Part shown: one piece after another, positions 1 through 10,199 of the stretch
How the letters are laid out: every line of letters begins with the position of its first letter
Numbering within the stretch: position 1 is the first letter of the stretch
Origin: Chara braunii
Lineage: Eukaryota; Streptophyta; Charophyceae; Charales; Characeae
Direction: 5' to 3'
Assembly: GCA_003427395.1 (NCBI GenBank)
Contig: BFEA01000027.1
Location: 1,516,313 to 1,580,312 of the forward strand
Length of the DNA stretch: 64,000 nucleotides
The notes under the pieces: generated by a model
Seen by the model: only the letters and a program-made list of their open reading frames with translations
Told to the model about the DNA's origin: nothing
Database searches by the model: none
Program-made: the position numbers and the translations under genes

Positions 1-68
<68 letters not shown>
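1..68. repeat. (AG)n microsatellite
   Basis: An uninterrupted AG dinucleotide run opens the window. The same motif recurs at many later sites and borders two of the assembly gaps, so it is a genome-wide microsatellite class here. Confidence 0.98.
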
Positions 69-69
<1 letters not shown>

Positions 70-562
70 AGTTGTGTGGGTGTGGGATAAGGTTCCTTTC
101 TTTGTTGTTCCTTTCTTTTCCTCTGTCATCTGTATAATTTTGGACCCGGATATGGTTGATATTATTGCGGCCTTCTTTTGTAAATCGTCTCGGATTTTCG
201 TTGCTGCCTTTTTGCCTCGTATGAATGCATGAATGGGTGTAAACTCTTCTTCATTAAAGACCTTTTCGGATTCCCGATCTTGTTTTGCGATGCTTGTCTA
301 ATTCCCTCCTCTATCTGCACCTGATTGGAAGCACCCACTATGGATGTCTGAGTTCTTTTTGTTTCTTTTCTCTCCTTTTCGTCGCATGGATGGTATGGAT
401 ACGAATGAAACATATGAATGTCCCTCTACCTAGCATGAGTTGCATGTAGGATACGATCGTTATCACAACATAGGGAACCCGCTCAAGCGTGACGCGCGCA
501 TTTGCATGAGTCAACCCCGAACTTATTGAAAGGATGTTGGAAATCGAACCCGTTAACCAGAT
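69..562. other. No gene recognised
   Basis: This stretch has no convincing coding region on either strand. It lies upstream of the decayed retroelement and may contain that element's 5' leader or LTR, but I could not find a matching second LTR. Confidence 0.4.
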
Positions 563-913
563 ATGGCCGAGGAAAGTCCCTTTTGGATCACCAATCGTGA
601 AAGACTGAGGGATTCAGAGTACCGCGAGTACTGGGAAGGCGAACAACTAAGACGACGGGGGAACTTGAGAAACCCGGAATTCCCCTGTTTGACGGAGAAC
701 GACCGACTGTGCGCGGGGGATTTCCACTGGGCTATAACCCGCGACCCGAGGGGCCCAGACTACCCGGATACGGACAACACCCAATACTACATATCCCCGG
801 GCTTCGTCGTTATCACTACCAGTTTCCCTCCCTTTCACCTCCTCCTCCCGTATCACCAGGTCACGATGTACGTGGAATTCCATAGCTCGCTATTGGCCTC
901 GCCCACTGTGTGA
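563..913 (+). other. 116-codon ORF upstream of gag, role unknown
   Basis: An open frame starts with ATGGCCGAGGAA, in a good context for a eukaryotic start. Its first 75 residues are charged and Arg/Glu/Tyr-rich, after which composition changes. It lies upstream of a decayed gag on the same strand, so it could be part of the element's leader or an extra gag-proximal ORF. No known domain is recognisable. The overlapping minus-strand ORFs at 647-1326 look like shadows. It may simply be a chance ORF in GC-rich DNA. Confidence 0.25.
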
Positions 914-1341
914 GGATTGTCGGCGGTACCAGACACGCCAAGCTTCGGGATTTGTCCGCCGAACTCGAACCAAAGTTGAGCAGCGGTTGCACCACCTCCG
1001 CTTACGGTCCGCCCCGTCGGATCCCGAAGCTTGTTACGAGCGACGCCGACAACAACACGACCGCCGGGCGAGGGACCAACCGTGGCAACGCCACTCTCAA
1101 AGGCTATAGGTCCCTTCACCGAAGGCGGAGATGCCAGATACGATCTGTGCGCACCATTTGCACCATTGTCCCTAAAACTTGCCACAGGAGATCTCAGTTT
1201 CGACCTAGGACTCCACCCCCACTTTCCTAAAATCCTTGGCACACCCCCTTTTTCGCACTTTCGGGCCCCCATCCCAATCCGATCAGGAAGTCGCGCTGGG
1301 CGTGAGGTTGGTGTCGGAGCCGACACGTGGCGAGCTTATAA

Positions 1342-2289
1342 GAAAAGTGGGTAGATAAGTCGCACAGTACGATCTGGCGAACAGGGGGGGGGGCAGACAG
1401 CGTTCATATTGACAGTCGGCCGTCCGACCAATCGGTTGCTAAGCACTATAGGATCGCGTCGCGGCGCGTTCCACCCGATTTGTATCTCTTCAACTCGGCA
1501 CACCACCTGTTAGCTACCTTACGCGCACAACAATATGACAACGATGAAGCTCAGATTAACATCCCCGCTAGACTGGGAGGGGATGCGCATCACTGGTTTA
1601 GCACTTACGCCTAGATAGATGTCCTGACCTTTGAAAGGGACTTTTTGAACAGGTTTGACTATATCCACCCCGAACAAGCCTTCTTTATGATTAAAGACCG
1701 AGTTCAAAAGCCCCTCGAATCTGTCACAGAATATCGCAGTAGATTCTATAGACTGTTTGTCAAATCCCAGAGGGATGAAAAGGTTGGGAGGGATCTATTT
1801 ATCGATGGGCTTCGTAGTCGGGCGATGAGGGCGAAATTGCGGAAGCAGTTCTCCCCCATCAACCATACGATGCAACAGATTATGGATGGGGTGGAAGAAA
1901 TGGAACGGAAATTCGCTGCTAGCTTTCTAGAAAGCGAGGATCGCACAAAAGATGGAGACTCTTCGAAACTGGCGAGAGCGAAAGCCGAGCTGGCCGCACT
2001 CCAGAACAAATTTGAAAATATGGGCTTTGTCTCCGGACCGGTCACTTACCTAGAACTGGTCACAGCCAAGAAATCGGTACCTGAGACAACCTCAGGATTA
2101 CCGGTTATGGCCCTGCCTCCGCCCCCCTCAGAAGCCCCTGCAAGGCCCAGCGAGTCAAATGCGATACTAGAACTAACTCGAACACTGGTTAGCCTAATGC
2201 AAGAAAGCAAGAAGGAACAATGCGAACACAATGCTCGGATCGAATCACTGATGAGATCGATGCGTCTGCAATCAGAGCAGCACCAATGA
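1342..2289 (+). pseudogene. gag capsid-like fragment of the Ty3/gypsy-type element
   Basis: One frame is open from 1342 apart from a TAG at 1612. Around 1540-1611 it reads an acidic stretch then a GGDAHHWF-like segment. After the stop it continues FERDFLNRFDYIHPEQ and further alpha-helical, Arg/Lys-rich sequence to a TGA at 2287. An Ala-x-x-Trp-Phe motif followed by a conserved Phe-x-x-x-Phe region is typical of the Retrotrans_gag capsid domain that packages element RNA. A Pro-rich segment (about 2112-2150) and a helical tail precede the nucleocapsid, which continues in another frame. The in-frame stop and terminal frameshift mark it as dead. Confidence 0.75.
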
Positions 2290-2903
2290 TGCCAGGCGCA
2301 GCCCCCGCTCCAGCGGTGGGCGCGGCGGCAACCAACGTAAGTGTTTGTTACACGTGTCATCAGCCCGGACACATAGCCCGGGACTGTCCCCACCGTCTCA
2401 CGCAAACAAGAACCGCACCAGCGGCTGCAACACCAATTGCCAACGGACCTGGCCGGGTGGCCACAATGATAGAAGAAACCGACAGCAGGGCAAGCCCATC
2501 GGGGGTCACGGAGGAAGCGGCGGAGCTTATCCCGCTTGACCAGTACATACCGTTGGGATACCTAGGCGTCGGCATGATAGGGGCCATCCAACCTGCCCCA
2601 GACGACAACGAAGTTTCAGAATGGAGGCCCTCCCCGAGGGAAATGGAGACCAGAGGACCCGCGTTCGTTACAGGAGAGATCGATGTGTTAGATATAATCC
2701 GTGCCTTGGATCACTGCATCCCCTTGCCCATCGGGCACCTGCTAACCATCTCCGAACAGGCTAACGACCGGATGCTACAGCACTGCAAAGCGAACCGGAA
2801 GCGATTTACCTCGCCAAATTGGCAACCGCAAAAGGAAAGGCTCTCGCTAAGGAGTCGAGGCCTGAGGAACCAACCACCTTCGAACCCGTCCGGATGGGCC
2901 TAA
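2220..2903 (+). pseudogene. gag nucleocapsid segment with CCHC zinc knuckle
   Basis: This frame overlaps the end of the capsid frame and contains CYTCHQPGHIARDC at about 2346-2387. That is an exact C-x2-C-x4-H-x4-C zinc knuckle, the RNA-binding nucleocapsid motif of LTR retroelement Gag. The sequence after it is acidic and Pro-rich and leads towards the protease. The shift relative to the capsid frame at about 2220-2290 indicates a frameshift between the two halves, although a programmed shift cannot be excluded from sequence alone. Confidence 0.8.
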
Positions 2904-3118
2904 TTAGGAAAGACGATCACTTCCTACGGATCAAAGCCCTTCCGTGGAGATCCGCGGAGTGCAATGTGGAAGTCTGGGGAAACCCCTACAGCGCGGTCCT
3001 TGATTCCGGGGCCGCGGTTCTGGCCATCTCACTACGGGTGGTCGAGCGCGCCGGGCGACGGAAAGACGTGATTCCTCTCGCGGAGGGCGATCACTTCGTT
3101 TCCTGCCGACGAAGGTAA
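2819..3118 (+). pseudogene. Retropepsin-like aspartic protease fragment
   Basis: Residues read VLDSGAAVLAIS at about 2997-3032, matching the catalytic Asp-Ser-Gly signature of retroelement aspartic proteases that process Gag-Pol. The upstream VEVWGNPY segment matches the strand that usually precedes the active site. The downstream ILG-type flap partner appears only after a frame change (VGLPTLIALQ near 3190-3219). The domain is therefore broken by a frameshift near 3118-3158. Confidence 0.75.
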
Positions 3119-3157
3119 GATCCGAGTTGCAGGAAGGATGTCCACTTAGGCGACGTA

Positions 3158-4920
3158 GTGGTCCTAAACGTGACCACATACAATGTCCTCGTCGGATTAC
3201 CAACCCTCATAGCCTTACAGGCCATGCTGGATTTCGAACGGCAGGCAGTTATCCTCAATAATACCAGAGGAAAGCCATACACTGTTCCAATGCGCCTCAC
3301 CCTCCGGACAACTTCGACGTTTGAGCGACAGCGACCCGGGCCCTGCGAAATCCTACGAATGATAAGGTGGGAAGAATCCACGGACGAATCCGACGTCGAA
3401 CCCACACTACCGTCATCCGCCTCCGAGAGTGAGGAAGATGCAGATCCTCAAATTCTCGGGCTAACACGACAAAGGATCTGCTACCCACTCCGACAGAAAA
3501 CCGCAGAAACTTTCGTTTTCACCAGGGACGAGCAGGGAACCAAGGCACTGATCATGGGAGAACCGCTCATTAAAATATCTCGGTTGACGGATTATTGGGA
3601 ACCCCCTCGAACCATGTATGAGGCGACCACCCCGTTGTTACCCAGATATCAGGATAAGTGGTCCTTCTGTGATATCTCAAAAATCCCCCCCGGCTCGTTG
3701 CTCACCAAAGGAAAAGAGATCCGATTGCTACAAAGGGGAGCCGAAAACTGGACTTCGGAACCCCCTGGGCTGTACGATCTTGCCCCGTTCGATATTGGAC
3801 TAAAAATCGAGAAGAAGATCTTGGATCTACGGGATATCGAAGACGGCGTCACCCCGGAGGAACACGTGGCAATCAGGGAAGAGGAAGCCCAGATGGTCAC
3901 CACGATCTTCTCCTGGCATTCCGATCATTCCTTTATATCGTCTCCACCCACGAAAAAGACCCACGTGGCCAGGACAAAACAGCTACTGGTGGCGATACGA
4001 GACTGCCACTACAAACTGCATGTGTCGGACTATGTACCGGGCGAGATAGACAGACTCATCGCAAACATTCTAACCGAATATCAAAGGGCGATTAGTACAG
4101 AGGATACGGACATAGGACTATCCCTGGTCATACAACATGAAATCCAGACTGGCACCCACCCGCCGATTCATTGTAAGCCCTACCGGTACTCGCTAGTCGA
4201 AAGACGAACCGCCCTGGAACGAATCAGAGAATTCAAGGCCAACGGTTGGATCGGGCCCGCTATCGGACCGTGGTCCTTCCCCGTGGTTTTAGTCCCCCAA
4301 AAGACCGGATCCATTCACATTTGTATCGATTATCGAAAACTGAATGACATCACGATCAAAGATGTATATCCCCTCCCACGGATTGATGATTTGTTGGATG
4401 CGATTGGGTGTGCTAACTACTTTAGTAAGTTCGATATCTGACATGGGTTCCACCACATATTGGTGAAGGAAGAGGATCGTCTGAAAATGGCGTTCGTATT
4501 GTTCGAAGGCACGTGGCAATGGGTTCGATGCCCTATGGGCATCTGCAACACTCCGGCCACATTTCAAAGGGCGATGAACATGACCTTTTAGAATTTCGTT
4601 AACAAGACTCGGCTAACACAGGGAATGGTGAACTTCTGCATTATCGTGTACATGGACGACATCCTGGTGTATTCAGAATCGTTTCACAGACATGCGCAGC
4701 ACATCGAATGGACACTTGGAGCGCTGCAAGATGCCGGCTTCAAGATTGCCCTGAAGAAGAGCGAGTTTTTCCAGTCAGAAATCTCGTTCCTGAGGTACGT
4801 GGTGACGCGAGGGGGCTTGCGGCCGGATTCGAGAAAGGTCGCGGCAATTCGAGACGCCCCGACTCCCACGTCGCTGACGCAAGTTCGAGCCTTTTTTGGG
4901 GCTGGCCTCGTACTAACGAC
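3158..4920 (+). pseudogene. Reverse transcriptase region of the Ty3/gypsy-type element
   Basis: A long frame (3158-4441) carries a linker and then RT fingers and palm: the CIDYRKLNDITIKDVYPLPR segment at about 4323-4380, then FSKFDI ending in TGA at 4439. Reading through that stop restores HGFHH and the MAFVLFEGTWQW segment, then the MGICNTPATFQ segment. A second stop follows near 4589. The catalytic YMDD lies in the VYMDDILVYSE segment at about 4648-4680, and the connection region continues past 4800. Conserved catalytic Asp residues are still present, but two stops and a later frameshift (about 4900) disable the gene. Confidence 0.85.
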
Positions 4921-4955
4921 GATTTATCAAGGGTTTCGCAGCAATCGCACGGCCC

Positions 4956-5470
4956 TTGACGAACCTGTTGCGAAAGGACCAGCCGTTGAGATGGGACGCT
5001 GAGTGCGAGCACGCCTTTGCGACATTGAAGGAAGCCTTGGCCACGACCCCTATTTTGATCCGGCCTGGCCCCGAGAAGCAATTTGTATTCATCACGGACT
5101 GGCAACCGGAGGCGATCTCCGCTATTTTGGCGCAAAAGGGGAAGGACAGCCGCGAGCATGTCATCGAATACGCATCTAGGACAGTACCAGACGAAAGAAG
5201 AAACGATTCGGTGCCTCAAGGAGAATGCTACGCGGTGGTGTGGAGGATTTAACACTTCCATCCGTATCTGTATGCACGGAAATTCCTCCTCGTCACGGAT
5301 CACGAGCCCTTGCTGGCTCTCAAGAGGCTCACTAATTATACGGGCATGATTGGACGTTGGGCAGTGCGGCTGCAGGAGTACGACTTCGACATCGTCCATT
5401 GGAAGACGGAAAGGCACGGAAACGCGGACGGGCTGACACGACTGCACCAACCGACCAAGGTTACCAAAGG
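4956..5470 (+). pseudogene. RNase H region of the Ty3/gypsy-type element
   Basis: The frame from 4956 includes FVFITDWQPEAISAILAQ, the Ty3-type RNase H core in which the expected TDAS is altered to TDWQ, then EYASR. After a frameshift near 5252 it resumes with a DHEPLLAL-like motif and a stretch ending in GNADGLTRL. That last motif is typical of the RNase H C-terminus (a GxxNxxADxLSR-like motif). RNase H removes RNA from the RNA:DNA hybrid during reverse transcription. Nothing resembling an integrase zinc finger or DDE core follows. Confidence 0.75.
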
Positions 5471-6183
5471 GGAAGAAATCATCCCGTGGAGAGAACCGGA
5501 ACCAACCAGTGGTCTGGTGCTTCACACAGGAAGACAGCGCCAGCCCAGAACATGCACAGACGAGGAGGAAGGGGATAGACGAAGAGGAGGGGAAAGATGG
5601 GAATGTCGTCAACACCAAGTCTTCGGCACAAGCCCAAATAGTCCCTCGTCGAACTGTCGGAATCCCAGATGTCAAGTCTGGATCCAATGTCNTCAAGTCT
5701 CCAGTNACAACTNTGTCTCTCTCTGTCGTAGTCGGAGAAGTCAGGTGGCGAGAGGGTGAGAAGAGAAGGTGGACTTAGAAGAGGAAGAAGAAGAACTCTC
5801 TCTCTCTCTGTGTCCAGTACTAACCTGTGAAGTTGGCGCCTTGATGCAGGTACCGCGAAGATGGAGCTGGAGCGATGGCGCCACAGGTAAGTAACACTGG
5901 CCTCCGCCAGTCTCTCTCCCACTCTGCGATCTACTACCTACCAGCGCCCAGCGCTGAAGACTACAGCTACAGCTATGGCGCCCAGTGCCGAAGNCTACAG
6001 CTAGCGCTACCACTACTGCCTAGCGCTGAAGACTACTGCAGCGCTCCTCCTGAGTGCTGCGGCCGAATCCTGAAGACTACCTCTGCCTACTGGTTCTTCC
6101 TCCTGCAGGGCGGGCCAGTCCTTTATAGTGCTGGCCCGTGCAGGAGGCTGGCCGTGCCAATGCCTCCCTGGCCTAGACCCTGC
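5471..6183. other. Unassigned DNA with short imperfect repeats
   Basis: No coding region is recognised after the RNase H remnant. Four isolated N bases (5692-5993) mark uncertain calls. From about 5940 to 6050 a motif containing GCGCTGAAGACTAC recurs three to four times imperfectly. Confidence 0.5.
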
Positions 6184-6390
6184 GGAAGCTTCCAGGCAAG
6201 AGCCTGGAAGTTCCCTGAAGTTTCCCTGTAGGGAAACAGGCTGAGGCCTGTAGGCCCTGTCAGAAGGAAGCTTCCAGGCAAGAGCCTGGAAGTTTCCCTG
6301 TAGGGAAACAGGCTGGGCCTGTAGGCCCTGTCAGAAGGAAGCTTCCAGGCAAGAGCCTGGAAGTTTCCCTGTAGGGAAACAGGCTGGAGG
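6184..6390. repeat. Tandem minisatellite with internal palindromes, about 3 units
   Basis: Units begin with GGAAGCTTCCAGGC at 6184, 6266 and 6337 (lengths 82, 71 and about 54 bp). Each unit contains two perfect hairpins: CTTCCAGGC with GCCTGGAAG, and GTTTCCCT with AGGGAAAC. The array can therefore fold into a string of stem-loops. Confidence 0.9.
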
Positions 6391-6764
6391 TCCGGGACGG
6401 GCCCTGCAGGGCCCGTGTGGCTGCACAGTATGCCACAATGGGGGAAATGCGCGCAGCAAGAAGGGAAGATGGCGCGGGGATGCAAAGCAAGAAACGGGGG
6501 TGCGAGACGCGCGAAGAAGTCAGAGCTTAGGCGCGCGCGTGCAAAAATTCAAAAAATCCCCACCGAAAACGTTTCTTGGTTTTCATACCACGGCCGCTAT
6601 TCGCCCGCGCGGGAGTTATTAACCAAAAATGAAAAAGCCGTTTCAAAAAGAAAACAAAAACAAAAAGAAAGAAAAACCCCTGTTTGTCCGCATCCGTGCC
6701 TCGGGGCTTCCGGGGGATTTTTGCTCAGGGATATGGGAAGCCGCGCGGTACGGGTCTGAGCTTA
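6391..6764. other. No gene recognised
   Basis: Purine-rich and A-rich tracts (for example 6620-6680) without convincing coding potential. Confidence 0.5.
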
Positions 6765-6861
6765 TCACACATAACGCACCCTGACGATGAATGTATAGAA
6801 GCTATCTTTCCGGTCCGGTACAGGCAAAATGAGGGTGCGTTATGTTCGGGGGAAGATGGTA
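6765..6861. mobile_element. MITE family 1, copy 1 (interior type A), left end lost
   Basis: The right half is intact: GAGGGTGCGTTATGTTCGG, then GGGGAAGATGG and a TA. The left half retains CATAACGCACCCTGA, but the outer terminal-repeat bases are missing. The two halves form a long hairpin, as in the other copies. Confidence 0.8.
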
Positions 6862-7564
6862 CGTAGTTTCCCGATTGCTCTTCCCTGAATCGCCAACAGC
6901 TTCTCAGGTTTCAAGCCCAGGGGCCTCGGCCCACATGCAAGGTTTAGTAGCAGAAAATGATACTGAGCGACACCACGGCAGGCGGGAAAATCTTGTCTGC
7001 GCGGGTCCACTTTTTTTTTCATACACACCACTGACTGGGACACTTTTGACACCGTCCCATCAGCACAGCAGGAGGGCCATCAACCACCATGACGGGTCTT
7101 CGAATTGCCACATCTGTTGAGTTGCATAAATACCCCTGCCTTCTTCACGTGTTACCGGAAGTGAGTGCTTCACACATGGGAGTAGCCGATTCACGTTAGG
7201 CCTGCTCCGCCTGCTTCACACGTTTGTTGCCCATGTGAAGGTCTATTCTGCCCGCGAACAGATGACCGATGAGGAATTAGGGCGTTTAGTTAGCTCTAAA
7301 CGTTCCGCGCCTCGCCGTGTGCTGCGCCAACATGCTTTTTGCCAATGAACACCTCCCGTTTGGGCGGGAAAGCTGCCATCTCCGCACGCTGGACTAACGA
7401 CCGCTGGATGTTCTTACAATCCATGACTCGTCGTCGTCGCAAAGCTGTCGCAGCTAAACGCGACGCTGTGTAGTGGGCCGAGGCCCCAGGACTTGTCCCT
7501 GATCAAAACGTGGGAGATCTGCTTCAGCACCCCACAGCGATTGTTATGGCTGTCAATACCGCGC
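6862..7564. other. Unassigned, with two very short ORFs
   Basis: Two short frames, 7262-7348 (28 codons) and 7344-7472 (42 codons), overlap in different frames and have Arg-rich, GC-biased codons. They are too short to assign. I recognise no domain. Confidence 0.3.
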
Positions 7565-7662
7565 GGGGGCGAGGTCCCACTTACACGAATCGTGACCGTA
7601 GAATAGGATAGCAAAGATCAACGGCCAGAATCTCTTAATCCGTGCGAGTGGGACCTTGCCCC
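7565..7662. mobile_element. MITE family 2, short copy
   Basis: Terminal inverted repeats: GGCGAGGTCCCACTT at the left and GAGTGGGACCTTGCC at the right. The interior includes GCAAAGATCAACGGCC. The same interior occurs inverted in the copy at 10200-10300, which supports a shared family. Confidence 0.75.
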
Positions 7663-7811
7663 GGATGGGTTGAGTTGGGTCGAGTTCCAGTGTGAAACCG
7701 GCCCCAAACTATCAGTAGGCCCACGGCGTTTCCACAGAACAACGGCGGGAGCGTATGGCTCCGGCTCCACTGTCGGACCGATCCCTACCAGAAGTAGGCA
7801 TGCGTGCCTAC

Positions 7812-7942
7812 CCTATGGGCCTCGCCACACCACTCTCGAAAGGAGAAAAAGACAAAAATCTGGCGGGCGCATCTGGCCATGTTCTAGCAGGAAGTTCATT
7901 CTCATTTTGCAGATTTCGAGAGAGGTGTGGCGATGCCCTATG
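7812..7942. mobile_element. MITE family 3, copy 1
   Basis: Inverted ends: CTATGGGCCTCGCCACACC at the left and GTGTGGCGATGCCCTATGG at the right. The inner arms are ACTCTCGAAA and TTTCGAGAGA. The interior contains CATCTGGCCATGTTCTAGC, whose reverse complement occurs in the copy at 8603-8729. No protein is encoded. Confidence 0.8.
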
Positions 7943-8377
7943 GTAGGAAACCTCGGTAAAGCCGGTGGTTGTTACGCGGAGTGGCGGTGTGGTGCTCAGC
8001 CACGTTCCCATCGCTACGGTAGTGGGACCATGCTCCAGTACGCTCGCGTTCGATTCAGCATGTGATTCACTGTAAATGGCGTTCATTCTTTTCTATTTCT
8101 TTTCATTCTTTTTTATTTCTTTGTTTAATTTATTAATTATTTTTTTCAACTTTATTTTCTTTCCTTGGACCTGGATTCCCTACTCACATAAGAAAAAACT
8201 GCAAATGAGAATGAATCTTCTGGCAGAACATTCGAAAGATACATCGCCGTATCTTCTGTCTTTTGTGGATGTGGCGAGCACTGGAGCGAGGGCCAGTCTT
8301 TCGTTTTCCCTCGCTTTGTATTTTCTTCTCTCTGTGACGAGTTCGTAGCATCATATTCCGTAACCCCCGGAAAAGTC
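7943..8377. other. No gene recognised; T-rich tract at 8080-8165
   Basis: A pyrimidine-rich stretch with repeated TTTATTTCTTT-like motifs. No coding signal. Confidence 0.5.
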
Positions 8378-8485
8378 TACCGTCTTCCCCCGAACATAAC
8401 GCACCCTGAAATTGAACGTACGCAGGCTATATTTCCGGTCCGGTGCAGCCAAGATGAGGGTGCGTTGTGTTCGGGGCAGACGGCA
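8378..8485. mobile_element. MITE family 1, copy 2 (type A)
   Basis: Left end TACCGTCTTCCCCCGAAC; right end GTTCGGGGCAGACGGCA. Inner arms CATAACGCACCCTGA and GAGGGTGCGTTGTG make an almost complete hairpin about 104 bp long. A TA flanks the left end; the right TA is mutated to CA. Confidence 0.88.
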
Positions 8486-8602
8486 GCACAAGAAAGGACT
8501 ATCGACGAACGGCGTCCCCGTTGGCTGCTCGAGCGGAGTAGGCCGAAGATCGCACGGCGCACCGAACCTCGGAGCTCGGTTTCTTTCTCAGTAATAGCCT
8601 AA

Positions 8603-8729
8603 TAGGGTATCGCCACACTACTCTCGAAATGTGCAATATGAGGATGAACTTCGAGCTAGAACATGGCCAGATGCAACCGCCACATTTTTGTCTTTTTCAC
8701 ATTTCGAGAGTGGTGTGGCGATGCCCATA
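8603..8729. mobile_element. MITE family 3, copy 2
   Basis: Inverted ends: AGGGTATCGCCACACTACT at the left and GTGGTGTGGCGATGCCC at the right, with inner arms CTCTCGAAATGTG and CACATTTCGAGAG. Related in ends and interior to 7812-7942. Confidence 0.8.
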
Positions 8730-8879
8730 TAGACCGTATCCTTTTTTGCTTTTCCCAGGAAAAGAAAGGCCCGGGGCATAGGAACCAATCAAATACCGGG
8801 AGCCGTGTGTTAACCGCAGAGCGTCCAGCTAGGTAGTCTAATACGTGGGCACTGACGCGGCATAATACGTGGCAGAGCA

Positions 8880-8977
8880 CCGTCTTCCCCCGAACATAAC
8901 GCACCCGCATTTTGCCTGTACCGGACCGGAAAGATAGGTACTCTACATTCATGATCAGGGTGCGGGGGAAGAGGGTA
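8880..8977. mobile_element. MITE family 1, copy 3 (type A, right arm deleted)
   Basis: Left end CCGTCTTCCCCCGAACATAA; right end GGGTGCGGGGGAAGAGGGTA. The right arm lacks about ten bases between the GGTGCG and GGGGAAG segments. The interior carries the reverse complement of copy 1's interior, so the centre is palindromic or inverted. Confidence 0.78.
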
Positions 8978-9208
8978 GGGACGGCGGGGGAATACTGTGC
9001 GGGCGGTGGCGGGAGAGGTGGGGAGCGGGGTGAGCGGTGAACCCCCACCCATTGATCATATAAAAATCTTAGCCGTCCAAATTGAAAAGTGCAGCGCTAC
9101 AGCCAATGGATGACCCACATACGATAGTCTCAAGTAGCTCACACGTCACATAAGATAGTGCAGCGGCGAACACGACAACACATGTCGAAGAGAAGAGTAG
9201 AGTCTCTC

Positions 9209-9354
9209 CCGGGCCCAAGTCCCACTTTCCCGAATTCCTGATTTCTGACAGGATATATATATATATGTATGTTTTTTTTTTTTTTTTGGGATTATGACAG
9301 TAGATTACGAAGATCCACGGCCGGAAACGAAGAATCGCGCAAGCGGGACTTGGT
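9209..9354. mobile_element. Probable diverged MITE family 2 copy
   Basis: Left end GGGCCCAAGTCCCACTTTC and right end GCAAGCGGGACTTGGTG are imperfect inverted repeats resembling family 2 ends. The interior contains a TA microsatellite and a T16 tract. Confidence 0.5.
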
Positions 9355-9416
9355 GAAAGTATCAACCAATATTATCAATCATTTCTGCCTATAGATTGTG
9401 ATAGATTGCGAAGATC

Positions 9417-9467
9417 AAACCGCGCAGGTAGAAAAAAAAAAAAACAAAAAAAAAAACCGCGCAGGTA
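9417..9467. repeat. Poly(A) insert with 15-bp direct repeats
   Basis: AAACCGCGCAGGTAG occurs at 9417-9431 and again at 9453-9467. Only A13CA7 lies between. The pattern is that of a target-site duplication flanking a bare tail. Confidence 0.75.
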
Positions 9468-9534
9468 GACCCGGCCCCAGACAGTTCAGGTGATATATAG
9501 TCCAACAAGCCTTACGCCATAACTCCGCGGCCTC

Positions 9535-9589
9535 GCTACCTGTAGTTTTTTTTTTTTTTCCCTTTCTTTCGGGAAGCTACCCGTAGTTT
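9535..9589. repeat. T-rich insert with 14-bp direct repeats
   Basis: GCTACCTGTAGTTT (9535-9548) and GCTACCCGTAGTTT (9576-9589), one mismatch, flank a 27-bp insert made of a T run followed by CCCTTTCTTTCGGGAA. Confidence 0.65.
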
Positions 9590-9661
9590 AGTAACCGCCT
9601 ACCGTAGTTTAGGCCAAGTTTTTTCACGGCCGTAACTGTGCGCGGGACGTTCTCCATCGCC

Positions 9662-9734
9662 GCGCCAAGGTGATTTTTTTTTTTTTTTTTTTTTCCCCTT
9701 TTTGAAAGGGCGATGGCCTTGAGCGCCAAGGTGA
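9662..9734. repeat. T-rich insert with 12-bp direct repeats
   Basis: GCGCCAAGGTGA at 9662-9673 and 9723-9734 flanks a 49-bp insert. The insert is a run of about 21 Ts, then CCCC, then about 25 bp of other sequence. On the minus strand it reads as a short body followed by poly(A). Confidence 0.7.
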
Positions 9735-9776
9735 ATTCGAGGGAGGGATGTAAAAAAAAGTAAAAATTCGAGGGAG
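9734..9776. repeat. A-rich insert with 12-bp direct repeats
   Basis: AATTCGAGGGAG at 9734-9745 and 9765-9776 flanks a 19-bp A-rich insert. It shares its left border with the repeat of the previous locus. Confidence 0.65.
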
Positions 9777-9844
9777 AGAGGAATGGAAATTCCCAAGTCA
9801 CGCTGCCATGCTGTCTGGTCGAATTGCTGGCAGTGGTCGATGCC

Positions 9845-10012
9845 TGGGGGCTGAGGTCTCACTAGCAAAGAGGGGTGGATTAAGCGCCTGAATCTGGATG
9901 GGTTTTGCAATGCGGAGAACCAGTTTCAATCGCGACTTTCAGCACCTCTCCAAAAACGCGTCCACATTCAGGCGTTAAATCCAACCCTCTTTGCTAGCCG
10001 GTAGGGTGGGAG
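9845..10012. mobile_element. MITE family 2, long copy
   Basis: Left arm: GGCTGAGGTCTCACTAGC then AAAGAGGGGTGGATTAA and CGCCTGAATCTGGATG. Right arm: CCACATTCAGGCG, TTAAATCCAACCCTCTTTGC and TAGCCGGTAGGGTGGG. The arms pair over about 55 bp. The interior is the same class as in 23607-23882. Confidence 0.75.
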
Positions 10013-10199
10013 TTCTGTCACATAGGCAGACAGAGTGCCCAGCTTCGTATCGTACCTTGTTGGCACGATCCTAGCGCCAGTGGGCCTTGGGCGGCACACT
10101 GTTCTGTTCTGTGCTGCTGGTGCATGCTGACAGGTGTCTTGGGAAATCTTGGGAAAGTCGTCGTTCCTTTCCAAATCCCCCCCCACCGTAGCGGTACTC

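Larger units (their letters stand above)
1342..5470 (+). mobile_element. Decayed Ty3/gypsy-type LTR retrotransposon, internal region
   Basis: Reading left to right on the plus strand there is a gag capsid-like region, a CCHC zinc knuckle, an aspartic protease, a reverse transcriptase with a YMDD active site, and an RNase H domain. This order (protease, RT, RNase H) fits Ty3/gypsy-type elements. In Ty1/copia elements integrase would precede RT. Coding is broken by in-frame stops (1612, 4439, about 4589) and several frameshifts, so the copy is non-functional. No integrase domain is visible after RNase H: by about 5470 the frame loses similarity and the following DNA is tandem repeats and other elements. 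LTRs could not be delimited by eye. Confidence 0.85.

Noticed and set aside
7262-7472. Two short overlapping frames with bacterial-like codon use
   Set aside because: They have 28 and 42 codons, no ribosome-binding context, no recognisable domain, and MITE-rich eukaryotic surroundings.
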